Of a stretch of 64,000 bases of DNA, positions 26,235 through 35,400 are shown one piece after another; position 1 is the first letter of the stretch, and every line of letters begins with the position of its first letter. Position numbers and translations under genes: made by a program. Source of the stretch: Blastopirellula marina (GTDB taxonomy: Bacteria; Planctomycetota; Planctomycetia; Pirellulales; Pirellulaceae); the NCBI RefSeq assembly GCF_002967765.1, contig NZ_PUHY01000004.1:248001-312000 (forward strand), read 5' to 3'. The notes below the pieces were generated by a model. It did not search any database and had not been told where the DNA came from. It saw only the letters and a program-made list of their open reading frames with translations.

Positions 26235-26690
26235 ATGGATTCCGCTGGCATGCTGCCCGACGATCAACATCAATTACTCAATCGCATTGCGGCGCTGCAT
26301 CATCGTTCGTTGCCGACTTATTTAACGTACGCGAAGCCATGGGTGCCGACCGGGAAAGAAGACGAAGCCCTCGTGATCGACGACATCGCTGCCGATCATC
26401 ACGACTTAGTCGAGCGCGTTTTGCATGAGCTAGAGAAAGACGATCGCCCGGTTCACCTGGGGGATTTCCCCATGGACTACACCGATTTGAATGATCTTTC
26501 GCTCTCCTTCATTCTGAATGAGATTAAGATCTACGAGCGGAATCTTTTGGCGACGCTAGAAGAGTTGGTTCAATGGGCCGATAAAGATGGACCTGTCTAT
26601 CGATTGACCAACATCGCCATCGGCATGACCGTTGGGCACTTGCAGAACCTGGAAGAAATGGGAAACCAATCCCCTTCAATTCATTCGTGA
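26235..26690 (+). CDS. Hypothetical protein, mostly helical, after nuoN
   Basis: 151 aa from the ATG at 26235 (another in-frame ATG at 26250), only 5 bases after the nuoN stop, so it is probably translated from the complex I transcript. I do not recognise the family. It looks soluble and mostly alpha-helical: HHDLVERVLHELEKDDR, then FILNEIKIYERNLLATLEEL and a last helix with GHLQNLEEM. Several His and Glu residues are spaced as in four-helix-bundle proteins such as the DinB/ferritin-like group, but no metal motif can be assigned with confidence. Confidence 0.65.
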   Translation: MDSAGMLPDDQHQLLNRIAALHHRSLPTYLTYAKPWVPTGKEDEALVIDDIAADHHDLVERVLHELEKDDRPVHLGDFPMDYTDLNDLSLSFILNEIKIYERNLLATLEELVQWADKDGPVYRLTNIAIGMTVGHLQNLEEMGNQSPSIHS

Positions 26691-26758
26691 ATGTTGCGAC
26701 GAATGTAATGGCCTGCCTCAAATTCTCTGTTTAAATCTTACAAGGAGTAGTCGCACTC

Positions 26759-27541
26759 GTGGAATGGTTCGATACGCACGCTCATCTGTTTGACGAAGGA
26801 TTGTTACCGCAAATAGAAGACGTTCTGGCCAGAGCCAAATCGGCTGGAGTGGCAAACATTGTTGCGATTGGTACGACACTGGAAGATAGTCGTATCTGCG
26901 TTGAACTCGCGGAACGATTTCCTCAAGTCTATGCCTCGGTTGGGATTCACCCCAATCACAGTGCCGAGGCTGGTGAAAGTGACCTGAATGAAATCGAAAA
27001 GCTACTTTCTCATGAGAAGGTCGTCGCGATTGGTGAGACTGGGCTCGATCGATATTGGGACTTCGCACCGATCGAACTTCAGAAGGAGTACTTTCAGTGG
27101 CACATTGCAAAGTCGCGTGAATATCGAAAGCCGCTCGTTATTCACATGCGTGATTGTCGTGAAGATATCGTTGAGTTCCTTGAGGCCTCCCAATTGGACG
27201 GACCTCTTTCCGGGATTTTGCATTCATACACAGGTGATGTCGAACTAGCAGAACTAGGTGTCGCGTGTGGTCTACACATTAGCTTTGCTGGAATGCTGAC
27301 GTTCAAACGGAATCAAGAACTACGCGATGTTGCGAAGACTATTCCGGAGGATCGGCTGTTGGTAGAAACGGACTGCCCTTATCTCAGTCCCGAGCCATAC
27401 CGCAAGCAGCGGCCTAATGAGCCTGCTTTGGTCGTGCATACCGGAACCTGTTTGGCAAACGAACGAGGGATTAGCCCTGCCGAAATGGCACGCATTGCGA
27501 CTGATAATGCGCGAAAGTTATTTGGTATCCCTAGCGAGTAG
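26759..27541 (+). CDS. tatD: TatD family metal-dependent deoxyribonuclease
   Basis: 260 aa from a GTG at 26759; an AAGGAG sits at 26742-26747, and the nearest ATG is out of frame. Metal-site motifs of the amidohydrolase-like TIM barrel are all present: WFDTHAHLFDE, VAIGETGLDRYW, PLVIHMRDCREDI, GILHSYTGD and LVETDCPYLSPEPYR. TatD-type proteins act as 3'-5' exonucleases in DNA repair and RNA quality control. It stands alone between the complex I operon and a thioredoxin-fold gene. Confidence 0.9.
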   Translation: MEWFDTHAHLFDEGLLPQIEDVLARAKSAGVANIVAIGTTLEDSRICVELAERFPQVYASVGIHPNHSAEAGESDLNEIEKLLSHEKVVAIGETGLDRYWDFAPIELQKEYFQWHIAKSREYRKPLVIHMRDCREDIVEFLEASQLDGPLSGILHSYTGDVELAELGVACGLHISFAGMLTFKRNQELRDVAKTIPEDRLLVETDCPYLSPEPYRKQRPNEPALVVHTGTCLANERGISPAEMARIATDNARKLFGIPSE

Positions 27542-27643
27542 AAGCAGCATAACTCGTGACCTCGGTTGAGACACGAGATGGGTTCGTTAAAATACGGAAA
27601 CAGAAGACGAACTAATTGAACACCCAACCTAGGACCTTAATCG

Positions 27644-28237
27644 ATGGTTAAGACCGCCAGCACCATGCTACCATTGGGGACGACTGCTCCCGATTTCTCG
27701 CTGCTCAATGTTGATTCAAAGACCGTTTCGCTCGCTGACTTTGCCGATGCCAAGGCTTTGGTCGTGATCTTCATGTGCAATCATTGCCCTTTCGTAAAGC
27801 ACTTGGCTTCCGGATTGGCGGAGTTCGGTCGCGAATGCCAAGCTAAGGGAGCGGCCGTGGTGGCAATCAGCTCGAACGATGTCGCCAACTATCCCGACGA
27901 CTCACCTGAACAGATGGTGCATGAAGTCGAGAATCGTGGTTATACGTTCCCATACCTGTACGACGAGGATCAAAGCGTCGCTCAGGCCTACAAAGCAGCG
28001 TGTACGCCCGACTTCTATGTGTTCGACGCCGATAAGAAGCTGGCCTATCGCGGGCAGTTCGATGCCAGTCGTCCAGGAAACGATGTACCTGTGACTGGCG
28101 AAGATTTGCGTAAAGCGGTCGACGCCGTACTTGCTGGTCAGGAAGTCCCTGAGCCACATATGCCAAGCATCGGTTGCAACATCAAGTGGATTGCCGGGAA
28201 GGAACCTGCCTACTTTAACTCAGCTGGCACCGCATAG
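27644..28237 (+). CDS. Thioredoxin-fold (AhpC/TSA-like) redox protein
   Basis: 197 aa without signal peptide or membrane helix. The active-site motif is C45-N-H-C48 followed by P (FMCNHCPFVKHL), near the end of the first strand. The segments TAPDFSLLNVDSKTVSLADF and TPDFYVFDADKKLAYRGQFD are typical of the peroxiredoxin/thioredoxin-like family widely found in planctomycetes and other bacteria. A cytoplasmic thiol-disulfide reductase or peroxidase is likely; the substrate is not known. It converges on the ligase gene with 23 bases between stops. Confidence 0.82.
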   Translation: MVKTASTMLPLGTTAPDFSLLNVDSKTVSLADFADAKALVVIFMCNHCPFVKHLASGLAEFGRECQAKGAAVVAISSNDVANYPDDSPEQMVHEVENRGYTFPYLYDEDQSVAQAYKAACTPDFYVFDADKKLAYRGQFDASRPGNDVPVTGEDLRKAVDAVLAGQEVPEPHMPSIGCNIKWIAGKEPAYFNSAGTA

Positions 28238-28260
28238 TCACAGCGAGCCAGAGTTCGATC

Positions 28261-29397
28261 TTAAACGGAACCAGCGGCCTTACTGAGTCGAGATCCTTCG
28301 GACAGGATCCGGACCATTTCGGCCGCTGATCCTGTTTTGTGAAGCAGCGTTCTCTGCTGCGAAGCCCAGCTTGGTCGATTTGCAATGACATTGCAATGTT
28401 CTAAATAATCAACGCACTGCAAGCGTTTGGCCAGCGGAGCGAGCGCCGTCACTAAACGCTGTGTCATTTCTGGAACGGTTTCAACGTCGAAAGTGAACGA
28501 GTTCACCAAGCGTGCGGATGTTCCAAAACGTGCGGCCCGCCACTTGTTCTGGCGAACCATCATGGGATGGCAGTCGTGCTGGTAGGCACCTTCGTCGATC
28601 TCACGCGAGAGATAAACAATCAAGCACTGGGTCATTGCGGTCAACGCCAAAACGTCTTCTAAGCTGCCGGGCATGTCGCAGACACGCACCTCGACGGTAC
28701 CGAAATTATGATGGGGTCGTACATCCCACCAGATTTCGCGAATCGTGTTGATGAAGCCGGTATCGACCATGTGGTTGACGATCCAGACATATTCGCTCCA
28801 GTTGCGCATCAGTGTCGGAATACCAGCGGTTGGTAGGCCTTCCATAATCTTGGTGCGGTGCGAAGCAAGGCCGGTATCGCGGGCTTCCCAGAAAGGACTG
28901 GAACTGGAAAGAGACAACAGCAGCGGTAGATACTGCATGATGCGATCACATATCATGACCGCTTTATCGCCTGACTCGACCCCCACGTGTACGTGCAGAC
29001 CTTGCGTGACGAGACGACGAGCCATCTCTTGCAACAGCTCCAGGAGGTCGAGGTAGCGTTGGTTGGGCGTTACCTTTTGCTCACTCCATTTTGAAAACGG
29101 ATGAGTTGCTCCCCACCATAGGCGCAGATCAAGCTTGTCGAGGACCGCCTCGATTTGCTTCACCTTCCGGCTCAGGTCTTCCTCGGCTTCCGCCACAGTG
29201 TGACAGATGCCGGTGTTGATCTCGAGGCAGCACTGCATCAACTCGGGCTTATAGAGCTCGCGTTTTTCTTCAGGGAGACCTTCAAGTACACGATGAATGG
29301 CCGACGACAATTCCATCGTCTTGCTGTCGATGAGACCGAGTTCCAATTCAACACCGAGTGTGGGGTAGTTGTTGGAACGAAACTCGATTTTCGTCAT
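28261..29397 (-). CDS. Carboxylate-amine ligase, YbdK/GCS2 family
   Basis: 378 aa. Start region TLGVELELGLIDSKTMELS and the later motifs LHVHVGVESGDKA, HHNFGTVEVRVCDMPGS and HPMMVRQNKWRAARFG fit the glutamate-cysteine ligase type 2 / YbdK family, which joins glutamate to an amine in an ATP-dependent step. Which amine cannot be read from the sequence; weak glutamate-cysteine ligase activity is known for E. coli YbdK. It lies 9 bases downstream of the M20 amidohydrolase gene on the same strand, so the two may be co-transcribed. Confidence 0.83.
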   Translation of the reverse strand: MTKIEFRSNNYPTLGVELELGLIDSKTMELSSAIHRVLEGLPEEKRELYKPELMQCCLEINTGICHTVAEAEEDLSRKVKQIEAVLDKLDLRLWWGATHPFSKWSEQKVTPNQRYLDLLELLQEMARRLVTQGLHVHVGVESGDKAVMICDRIMQYLPLLLSLSSSSPFWEARDTGLASHRTKIMEGLPTAGIPTLMRNWSEYVWIVNHMVDTGFINTIREIWWDVRPHHNFGTVEVRVCDMPGSLEDVLALTAMTQCLIVYLSREIDEGAYQHDCHPMMVRQNKWRAARFGTSARLVNSFTFDVETVPEMTQRLVTALAPLAKRLQCVDYLEHCNVIANRPSWASQQRTLLHKTGSAAEMVRILSEGSRLSKAAGSV

Positions 29398-29406
29398 GGG
29401 TTCGTC

Positions 29407-30675
29407 CTAATCCGGGGGCGAATCGTGATGAGATGATGTACGGGAAGTAAGCAATTGCTGATGCCACCGCGAGCCAGGCTCGAAAGCGGCGACAACACTG
29501 CGGGCAAGCAGGTTCGAACCAAATGGGAGGACTCGTTCATCGATATCAAAATGGGTACTGTGCAACATCGGCCAATGATCGCTGCCAGGTGTAGCGCAAC
29601 CAAGACGAACCATGGCACCAGGCACATGATCTAAATAAAACGAGAAATCTTCGCCTCCCATACTAGCCCGAGGGATGTCGTAAACCCCTGGCATGCCCAT
29701 CAACTCGACGCAGCTTTCTTTAAGAAGATCAATCAAATTAGCGTCGTTTCGCACGGCATCGGTGCCGAGCTCGAATTGAACATCAATCTCAGTTTGCGTC
29801 GCCATGGCAATACCTTCCGCGATCCGGTGAATATGCTGGATGGTATCGAGACGTGTTTGTGGCAATAGCGTCCGAAGTGTTCCGTCGAGCTTAACGGTCT
29901 CGGGAATGACGTTCGGACTTGCCCCACCATGGATTTGCCCAAAACTGGCCACGACCGCTTCGTGCGTTTGCGTGACACGTGGGAGGGCTAAGTAGAGCGT
30001 ATTGATCAGCTGAGCCGCGGCGGCGATTGGATCGTTGGCTTCGTACGGTCGAGCACCGTGGCCACTTGAGCCGTGGATCGTGATTCTGATTTCTTCACAG
30101 CTTGCGGTGAGTTCCCCTTTGCGGAAACCGACCTTCCCGAACGGAAGGCCCGGCTCCATGTGGGTTGCCATAATGGCGGAAACGTCCTCTAACGCTCCGG
30201 CCTTGATCATGTCGCGAGCGCCCGTGCAGATTTCTTCCGCGGGTTGAAAGATAAAACGGGCTCGGATCGGCCACGGCAGTTCGCCGTTGCGTGTCATCTG
30301 CTGCAAAGCTTGAGCAGCACCGAGAATGACCGTGGCATGGGCGTCGTGGCCGCACGCATGCATTACGCCATCTTTCCGGCTGCAGTAATCGACCTCTTTG
30401 CAGTCGTGAATTGGAAGGGCGTCAATATCGCCACGCAGTGCAATTGCTGTCGAGCCATCATCGTCGAATGTGTCGAGATCGGCGATGACGCCACGACCAT
30501 CAGGACCCATGCGAACGGCTAGGCCAAGATCGCCCAGAATCTGATAGAGAGTCAGGCTCGTTTGGAATTCTTCACCGGAAACTTCCGGGTTGCGATGCAG
30601 ATTACGCCGAAATTCGACCAACGATTCACTGAGTTGGTCGATCTTCGCGCTCAGTCGCGATTGCCAAGCAGTCAT
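29407..30675 (-). CDS. M20 family metallo-amidohydrolase
   Basis: 422 aa from the ATG at 30675, which has GAGAGGA about 12 bases upstream; an ATG at 30687 directly abuts that sequence and is less likely. Metal-binding and catalytic motifs of the M20D group are present: HACGHDAHATVILGAA, FQPAEEICTGARDMI and ASMGGEDFSFYL. Relatives include hippurate, indole-acetyl-amino-acid and N-acetyl-diaminopimelate hydrolases; they release the amino acid from N-acyl conjugates in the cytoplasm. The exact substrate is unknown. Flanked by mqnD upstream and the YbdK-type ligase downstream. Confidence 0.85.
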   Translation of the reverse strand: MTAWQSRLSAKIDQLSESLVEFRRNLHRNPEVSGEEFQTSLTLYQILGDLGLAVRMGPDGRGVIADLDTFDDDGSTAIALRGDIDALPIHDCKEVDYCSRKDGVMHACGHDAHATVILGAAQALQQMTRNGELPWPIRARFIFQPAEEICTGARDMIKAGALEDVSAIMATHMEPGLPFGKVGFRKGELTASCEEIRITIHGSSGHGARPYEANDPIAAAAQLINTLYLALPRVTQTHEAVVASFGQIHGGASPNVIPETVKLDGTLRTLLPQTRLDTIQHIHRIAEGIAMATQTEIDVQFELGTDAVRNDANLIDLLKESCVELMGMPGVYDIPRASMGGEDFSFYLDHVPGAMVRLGCATPGSDHWPMLHSTHFDIDERVLPFGSNLLARSVVAAFEPGSRWHQQLLTSRTSSHHDSPPD

Positions 30676-30710
30676 TCTGTGGGGCATTCCTCTCAAAAAT
30701 AAGGGAAGCA

Positions 30711-30743
30711 GGTACTCCAATTTTACCATGCAATTGGAGTACC
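30711..30743 (-). terminator. Perfect 12-bp hairpin after mqnD
   Basis: GGTACTCCAATT (30711-30722) and AATTGGAGTACC (30732-30743) form a perfect 12-bp stem with a 9-base loop. It lies 31 bases beyond the mqnD stop and 36 bases before the M20 start. A T-rich stretch (TTATTTTTG on the minus strand) follows only after about 9 bases, so it may be a weak terminator, processing site or protein-binding palindrome. Confidence 0.5.
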
Positions 30744-30773
30744 AAGCATCCTTAATTTGAAAGGCGTCGGCCC

Positions 30774-31685
30774 TTAACCAGAAACGAATTCCGGTGTGAT
30801 CAGTTCTGGGATGGCTCCAAGTTCGTAACCTTCCTTCAAAAACCGGGTTACCGATTCGCGGCCACGGTCGCCGAAGTCGATCGTCCAATCGTTGACATAC
30901 ATGCCAACGAATTTGTCGGCGAGCGAATTGTCCAAGCCACGCCCGAACTGTAGGGCGTAGTCGAGTGCGGGCTGACGGTTCTCGAGACCATACACGATGC
31001 TTTCTTTGAGCAACCGTGTAACTTCACGAATGGTTTCGTCGCCCAGGTCCTTACGGATTCCATTAGCACCCAGTGGCAAAGGAAGGCCGTCGGTTCGATC
31101 GTGCCACCAGACGCCCAGATCGACAATCAACTTCAGATCTTGTCGTTGGTAGGTGAGCTGACCCTCGTGGATGATCAAGCCAGCATCGATCTTCTTGCCT
31201 TCAAATTCACCTGCGGCTGTGACCTCGATGATTTCATCGAAAGGAACAACAACGTGTTCGAATTCTTGGCCCAAGTACATCCGCAGGCCAAGAAACGCTG
31301 AGGTAAGCGTGCCTGGAACGGCGATCGTCTTTGTTTTCAGCTCGTCGTGAGAGAGGTTTTCTTTCGCGATGACCATGGGGCCGTAGTTATCCCCCATGCT
31401 CGCGCCACAAGAGCAGATCGCGTATTTATCGTGCAGGTGAGCGTAGGCATGGATGCTGATCGCGGTCAGCTCGAGCTCGCCTGAGAAGGCACGGCGGTTA
31501 AGTGTTTCGATATCGACCAATTCGTGCTCGAACCGGTAGTTGCCGGTATCGATCTTGTCGCAGGCCAATGCGTAGAACATGAAGGCATCGTCCGGGTCTG
31601 GACTGTGCCCAACACGGATCAGTTGTTTCTCGGCCAAGATTCTGGGTCCCTGATAGGGTGCGCGGTGGAAATACAAACCATCCAT
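30774..31685 (-). CDS. mqnD: 1,4-dihydroxy-6-naphthoate synthase (futalosine menaquinone pathway)
   Basis: 303 aa. The MqnD signature is at the N-terminal end (IRVGHSPDPDDAFMFYALAC), followed by FSGELELTAISIHAYAHLHD and SCGASMGDNYGPMVIA. The protein has a periplasmic-binding-protein fold but no signal peptide. It forms the naphthoate nucleus from cyclic de-hypoxanthine futalosine, which indicates that this organism makes menaquinone by the futalosine route. That fits a menaquinone-reducing complex I encoded upstream. The first 20 residues precede the conserved part; a later start cannot be excluded. Confidence 0.9.
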   Translation of the reverse strand: MDGLYFHRAPYQGPRILAEKQLIRVGHSPDPDDAFMFYALACDKIDTGNYRFEHELVDIETLNRRAFSGELELTAISIHAYAHLHDKYAICSCGASMGDNYGPMVIAKENLSHDELKTKTIAVPGTLTSAFLGLRMYLGQEFEHVVVPFDEIIEVTAAGEFEGKKIDAGLIIHEGQLTYQRQDLKLIVDLGVWWHDRTDGLPLPLGANGIRKDLGDETIREVTRLLKESIVYGLENRQPALDYALQFGRGLDNSLADKFVGMYVNDWTIDFGDRGRESVTRFLKEGYELGAIPELITPEFVSG

Positions 31686-31781
31686 TGTTGCGTGGATCGA
31701 CGTTTTCCATCAACCAGGGAACCGAGGGGAAATCGCCGCAATAACGGCTGATTTTCCGCCAGTTGGGGGAATTAAGCGGGG

Positions 31782-32339
31782 TTAGGCATCAAAAGAAATG
31801 CCACCACCGGAATTCCCGTAGTAGTCGCTGCTTGGATCGTAGCCGAAAGCGGTGTTCGAGCGATTGCTCGAATCGTCCTCAGAGGCGTCGAATTTGCCCA
31901 TAATTTCTTCGGCATCTGACGATGTAATTTCGCGCTCTTGTTCGGAAGGTCGCTCAAGGGCTTCCGGCTCTTTCACGCACAGTTCTTCCCAAGTCACGCG
32001 TTCTTCATCAAGGACTTTGATCACCCCATCTAAGCGATGATATTCGTCCTGGGCATGTAGATCGGTCAGCTCTTGAAAGATGAACATGTAGATTCCCGCC
32101 ACATCCTTCATCAGTTGCGAACCGTCAGGCTTGATGTTGCTCAAGATCAGAGCCACGATCTCGCGACATCGAAGCAACTTTTCCCAAGCTGCTTCTTTCT
32201 CGTCCTGATCGTGTAAGTGTTGGGCCTGATAGGCGTAGCGAATCGCTCCATTGATCATCATCAATTGCAGCTTCTGCGGGGTTGCCGTGAGAACTTCCGT
32301 TTCCAGATAGCTGTTTGGCGAATCGCTGTCGAAGGTCAT
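31782..32339 (-). CDS. fliS: Flagellin export chaperone FliS with acidic tail
   Basis: 185 aa. The first 130 residues are FliS-like: NSYLETEVLTATPQKLQLMM, IKPDGSQLMKDVAGIYMFIF and DVAG-type helix boundaries that hold the C-terminal helix of flagellin. A tail of about 55 residues rich in D/S/E/G (SSDAEEIMGKFDASEDDSSN) is not found in standard FliS of 120-135 residues and is probably disordered. It is the last gene of the flagellar block, after fliD. Confidence 0.9.
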   Translation of the reverse strand: MTFDSDSPNSYLETEVLTATPQKLQLMMINGAIRYAYQAQHLHDQDEKEAAWEKLLRCREIVALILSNIKPDGSQLMKDVAGIYMFIFQELTDLHAQDEYHRLDGVIKVLDEERVTWEELCVKEPEALERPSEQEREITSSDAEEIMGKFDASEDDSSNRSNTAFGYDPSSDYYGNSGGGISFDA

Positions 32340-32442
32340 TTGGGTCTCGTCTGCTGTCGGGAAAAGCGGATGCGGGTCCTACTCTCGGTATTATCGGCCA
32401 AAGTCGGGAAAGCCTTTGAAAGAATAAAACTTGCTGCGGTTT

Positions 32443-35400
32443 TTACGTTCCATCGGGTGAGATGTAACCAATACCATCCAACGCAGTCAAATTATTTTGA
32501 AGTTTCCCGATTGTCTCTTCCAGGTTGTAAAACTGGGTCAGCAGTTGTTCTTGCTTTCTGGCAAGACGTTCGTTCATCGATTTAATACGGTCGGTGTTCA
32601 AGTCAGCACGTGATTGCAACGTTTGAGCACGACTGACCAGCATCGAGTTCCCTCGGCCAGCGAATTGTTCCGTTAGATTGAAAACTTTATCAGCGAATCC
32701 CGTTGTTTCTTCGGTGAAGAACTTTTCGACCCCTTCCGGATCGCTTGCGAAGGCGGCCTTCAGCTTGTTGGTATTCAGGCTCAGCTTGCCTGATTCGTTC
32801 ACGTCGAATCCGAGTTGTTGGAGCGATTGAATCTTTCCGAGGCTGGAAAATCGCGAGGTAAGAAGTCCCCCTAGCTGCGTATCGATGCGGAGGGCTTCAC
32901 TAGAGCCGAATAGAATCCCCGTCGAGCTATCGGATTCGTTGAAGAAGGTCTTTTCGTCGAGTTTGTCGCGCAATGCGTTGTATTGCGTAACAAATTCATT
33001 CGCGACACTCAGCAATGATTCGTCTGAGATCTGGACATTAACATTGATCGGAGAAGTCGACGCCTCGTTCACCTTGAGTGAGACCCCATCCAGCACTTCC
33101 GTGAATGTATTGCTGCTGGAAGAGGCAAGAATGCCAGCCGATGCATTGGATGCCGAACCAAATAAAAGCAGGGCATCTTGTGCTTCAACAATTTCATCAA
33201 AACGAAACTGGGACTGGCTCGAGTCCAGCACAACCCGTCCGTCTTTGCCTGAAGTCTCACTGACCAGGGATAAGCGATAGGGATTGGTACCGGAACCTGT
33301 GTTCAGGATGCTGGCTGAGAGGCCCACATTGGCATCGTTGAGCTTGGTCACCAAGTCTTCGATGGTATCCCCATCTTCGATTTCGATTGTGGTGACCTCC
33401 GAACCTTCGATTACGGTTCGGGTAACTCCATCGACTTCCTTCTCGACGCCAGTTCCTGCTAGCCCGAGGTCGGCAGCCGTCTGCGTCGATCCGCTTTCGC
33501 TAACGGTTAGCGTCCCGGAACCGGTCGACTTGTCGATCAGCACGATTCCGTCGCCGTTATCATTGATCCTGGCTTCAACGTTAAGGGTCAATTCGGAGTT
33601 GATCTTGTCGATCAGATCACCAACCGTTTCAATCGATGGATCGGTAAGATCGAATTGGCGAGCTTGACCCGCGGCGTTCCGAACCAGGAACTTGCCACGC
33701 TCAATGCCCTGCCCTCCCTTGAGTTCGTCCAGTTTGGTGTCTTCGTTGACAAACTGGCGATGGAGGCTGCCGGAGTTGACGTTCACCGAAGTTGAATCGG
33801 TTTCAATTTTGAGTAGCGTCGCGGTCTCGCTCGCGTCGGCATCGGCAACGATGAAGTTGCTGCTAAACTGTCCGCTCGTATCGGTTAGCGAGATGCCGTT
33901 GCCCGCCTCATTCAACTTTGCTTTGACCGATAGTCCGGAGTCATTGATAAGTTGCAGGACGTCTTCCACCGTTTCGGCTGACGATAGGTCGACATTCGCC
34001 GACGCGCCACTACGATCCGTGATGGAAATCGTGCCGAGATCACCCAGCCCGTTCCCTCCGCCGAGCGACGATAGAAGTGTCGTCTTCAATCCTGACTGAA
34101 GCCGATCGCTCGTAAGTGTTGCGCCCGAGGCTGTCCCTGTGAGACCAAGATCTTCTGCCGTCGAACTATTGTTGACGCTGGAAACCGAGAAGGTGCCACC
34201 GTTATCGGTCGATAAATCGATCAGTTCAATGTGATCGCCGTCGCCACTAATCTGGGCTCGCAGCTTCGTGGGGTCGACCGCGTTAATGACATCGATCAAT
34301 TCGCCAAGTGTCTGCGGCGTGGAAGCTTCCGAAGCTGCACCGGCACTCGTGGTTGCCGTCGCCGAAGCGTTAACGATTCGATCGCCAGTGGCTCCGCTTG
34401 GCTTCGCTGCCGTGAATCGAGAACTGACATCCGAATTACCATTCAGCGCCGCCACGACATCCGTGGCGGTGGAAGCACCAGCGTCAATTCGAACCGTGAT
34501 TGTTTTCGCATCTTCGTCGAATTCGACAACCTCGTTCCCCTGAGTCACGGCACCGTCGGCAACGTATTTTAGGACGTAGTCATCATAAGCTTCCCCTTTG
34601 ACTTTCGCCGTCAGGCTGACCTGGCCATTGCTCGCATCGTCAGGCGTTGTGGCCGTCGACTGCTGAATTCCCCCGGAGGTGATTGCTGTATCAGTCACGT
34701 CCACCAGGCCGCTTCCATCGCTACCGGTTCCATTGGAAGCCGTGAACAACGGACCGACGGTCGGGTTGTTGTTGATCGCGTCAATGACATTCGTGCCGGT
34801 GGAGTTACCAGCGTCGATGTGAACGGTTAGCGTTTTGTTTTGCGGATCAGAATCGTCGTAAACCACCGTTTCCGAGCCTGCAGTGACTCCAGCGTCGTCA
34901 ACAAAGATGATCGTAACATCATCGTATGTGCCGCCCGTGGAGTCGGCCGTCAAGGTGATTGAGGCGTTGGGATCAACGGATGTCGTGGTCGCCGAAGCAT
35001 TTCCCGTCGTGGCAGACGTTGTGACGGAATCCTTGGTCGGATCAATCACTCCATTGCCGAGGCCGCTGTTAACCGTACTTGCCGAGAAGTATTGGCTGGC
35101 CGTCGCGTCATTTGCGAGGGCCGAAACAATGTTGGAAGCCGTCGTCTTTCCGGCATCGATCTGGAAGGTGAGCGTCTTGGCGTTGCCGTCAAACACCACC
35201 GTTTCGTTACCTTTGGAAACGGAGGCATTATCTTGAAAGATGATTTGGACGCCATCATAGGCGGCACCACTCTGGACCGACGTAAAATCGAGACGTGCAT
35301 CCCCTGGCTTAATCGTGGCACTGGCGAAATCTTCTGGCGCAGCTGCTTTGCCCAGTTCGAGTTCCAGCGAAGTACCATCGCGTAACGAAACAGAAAGGTC

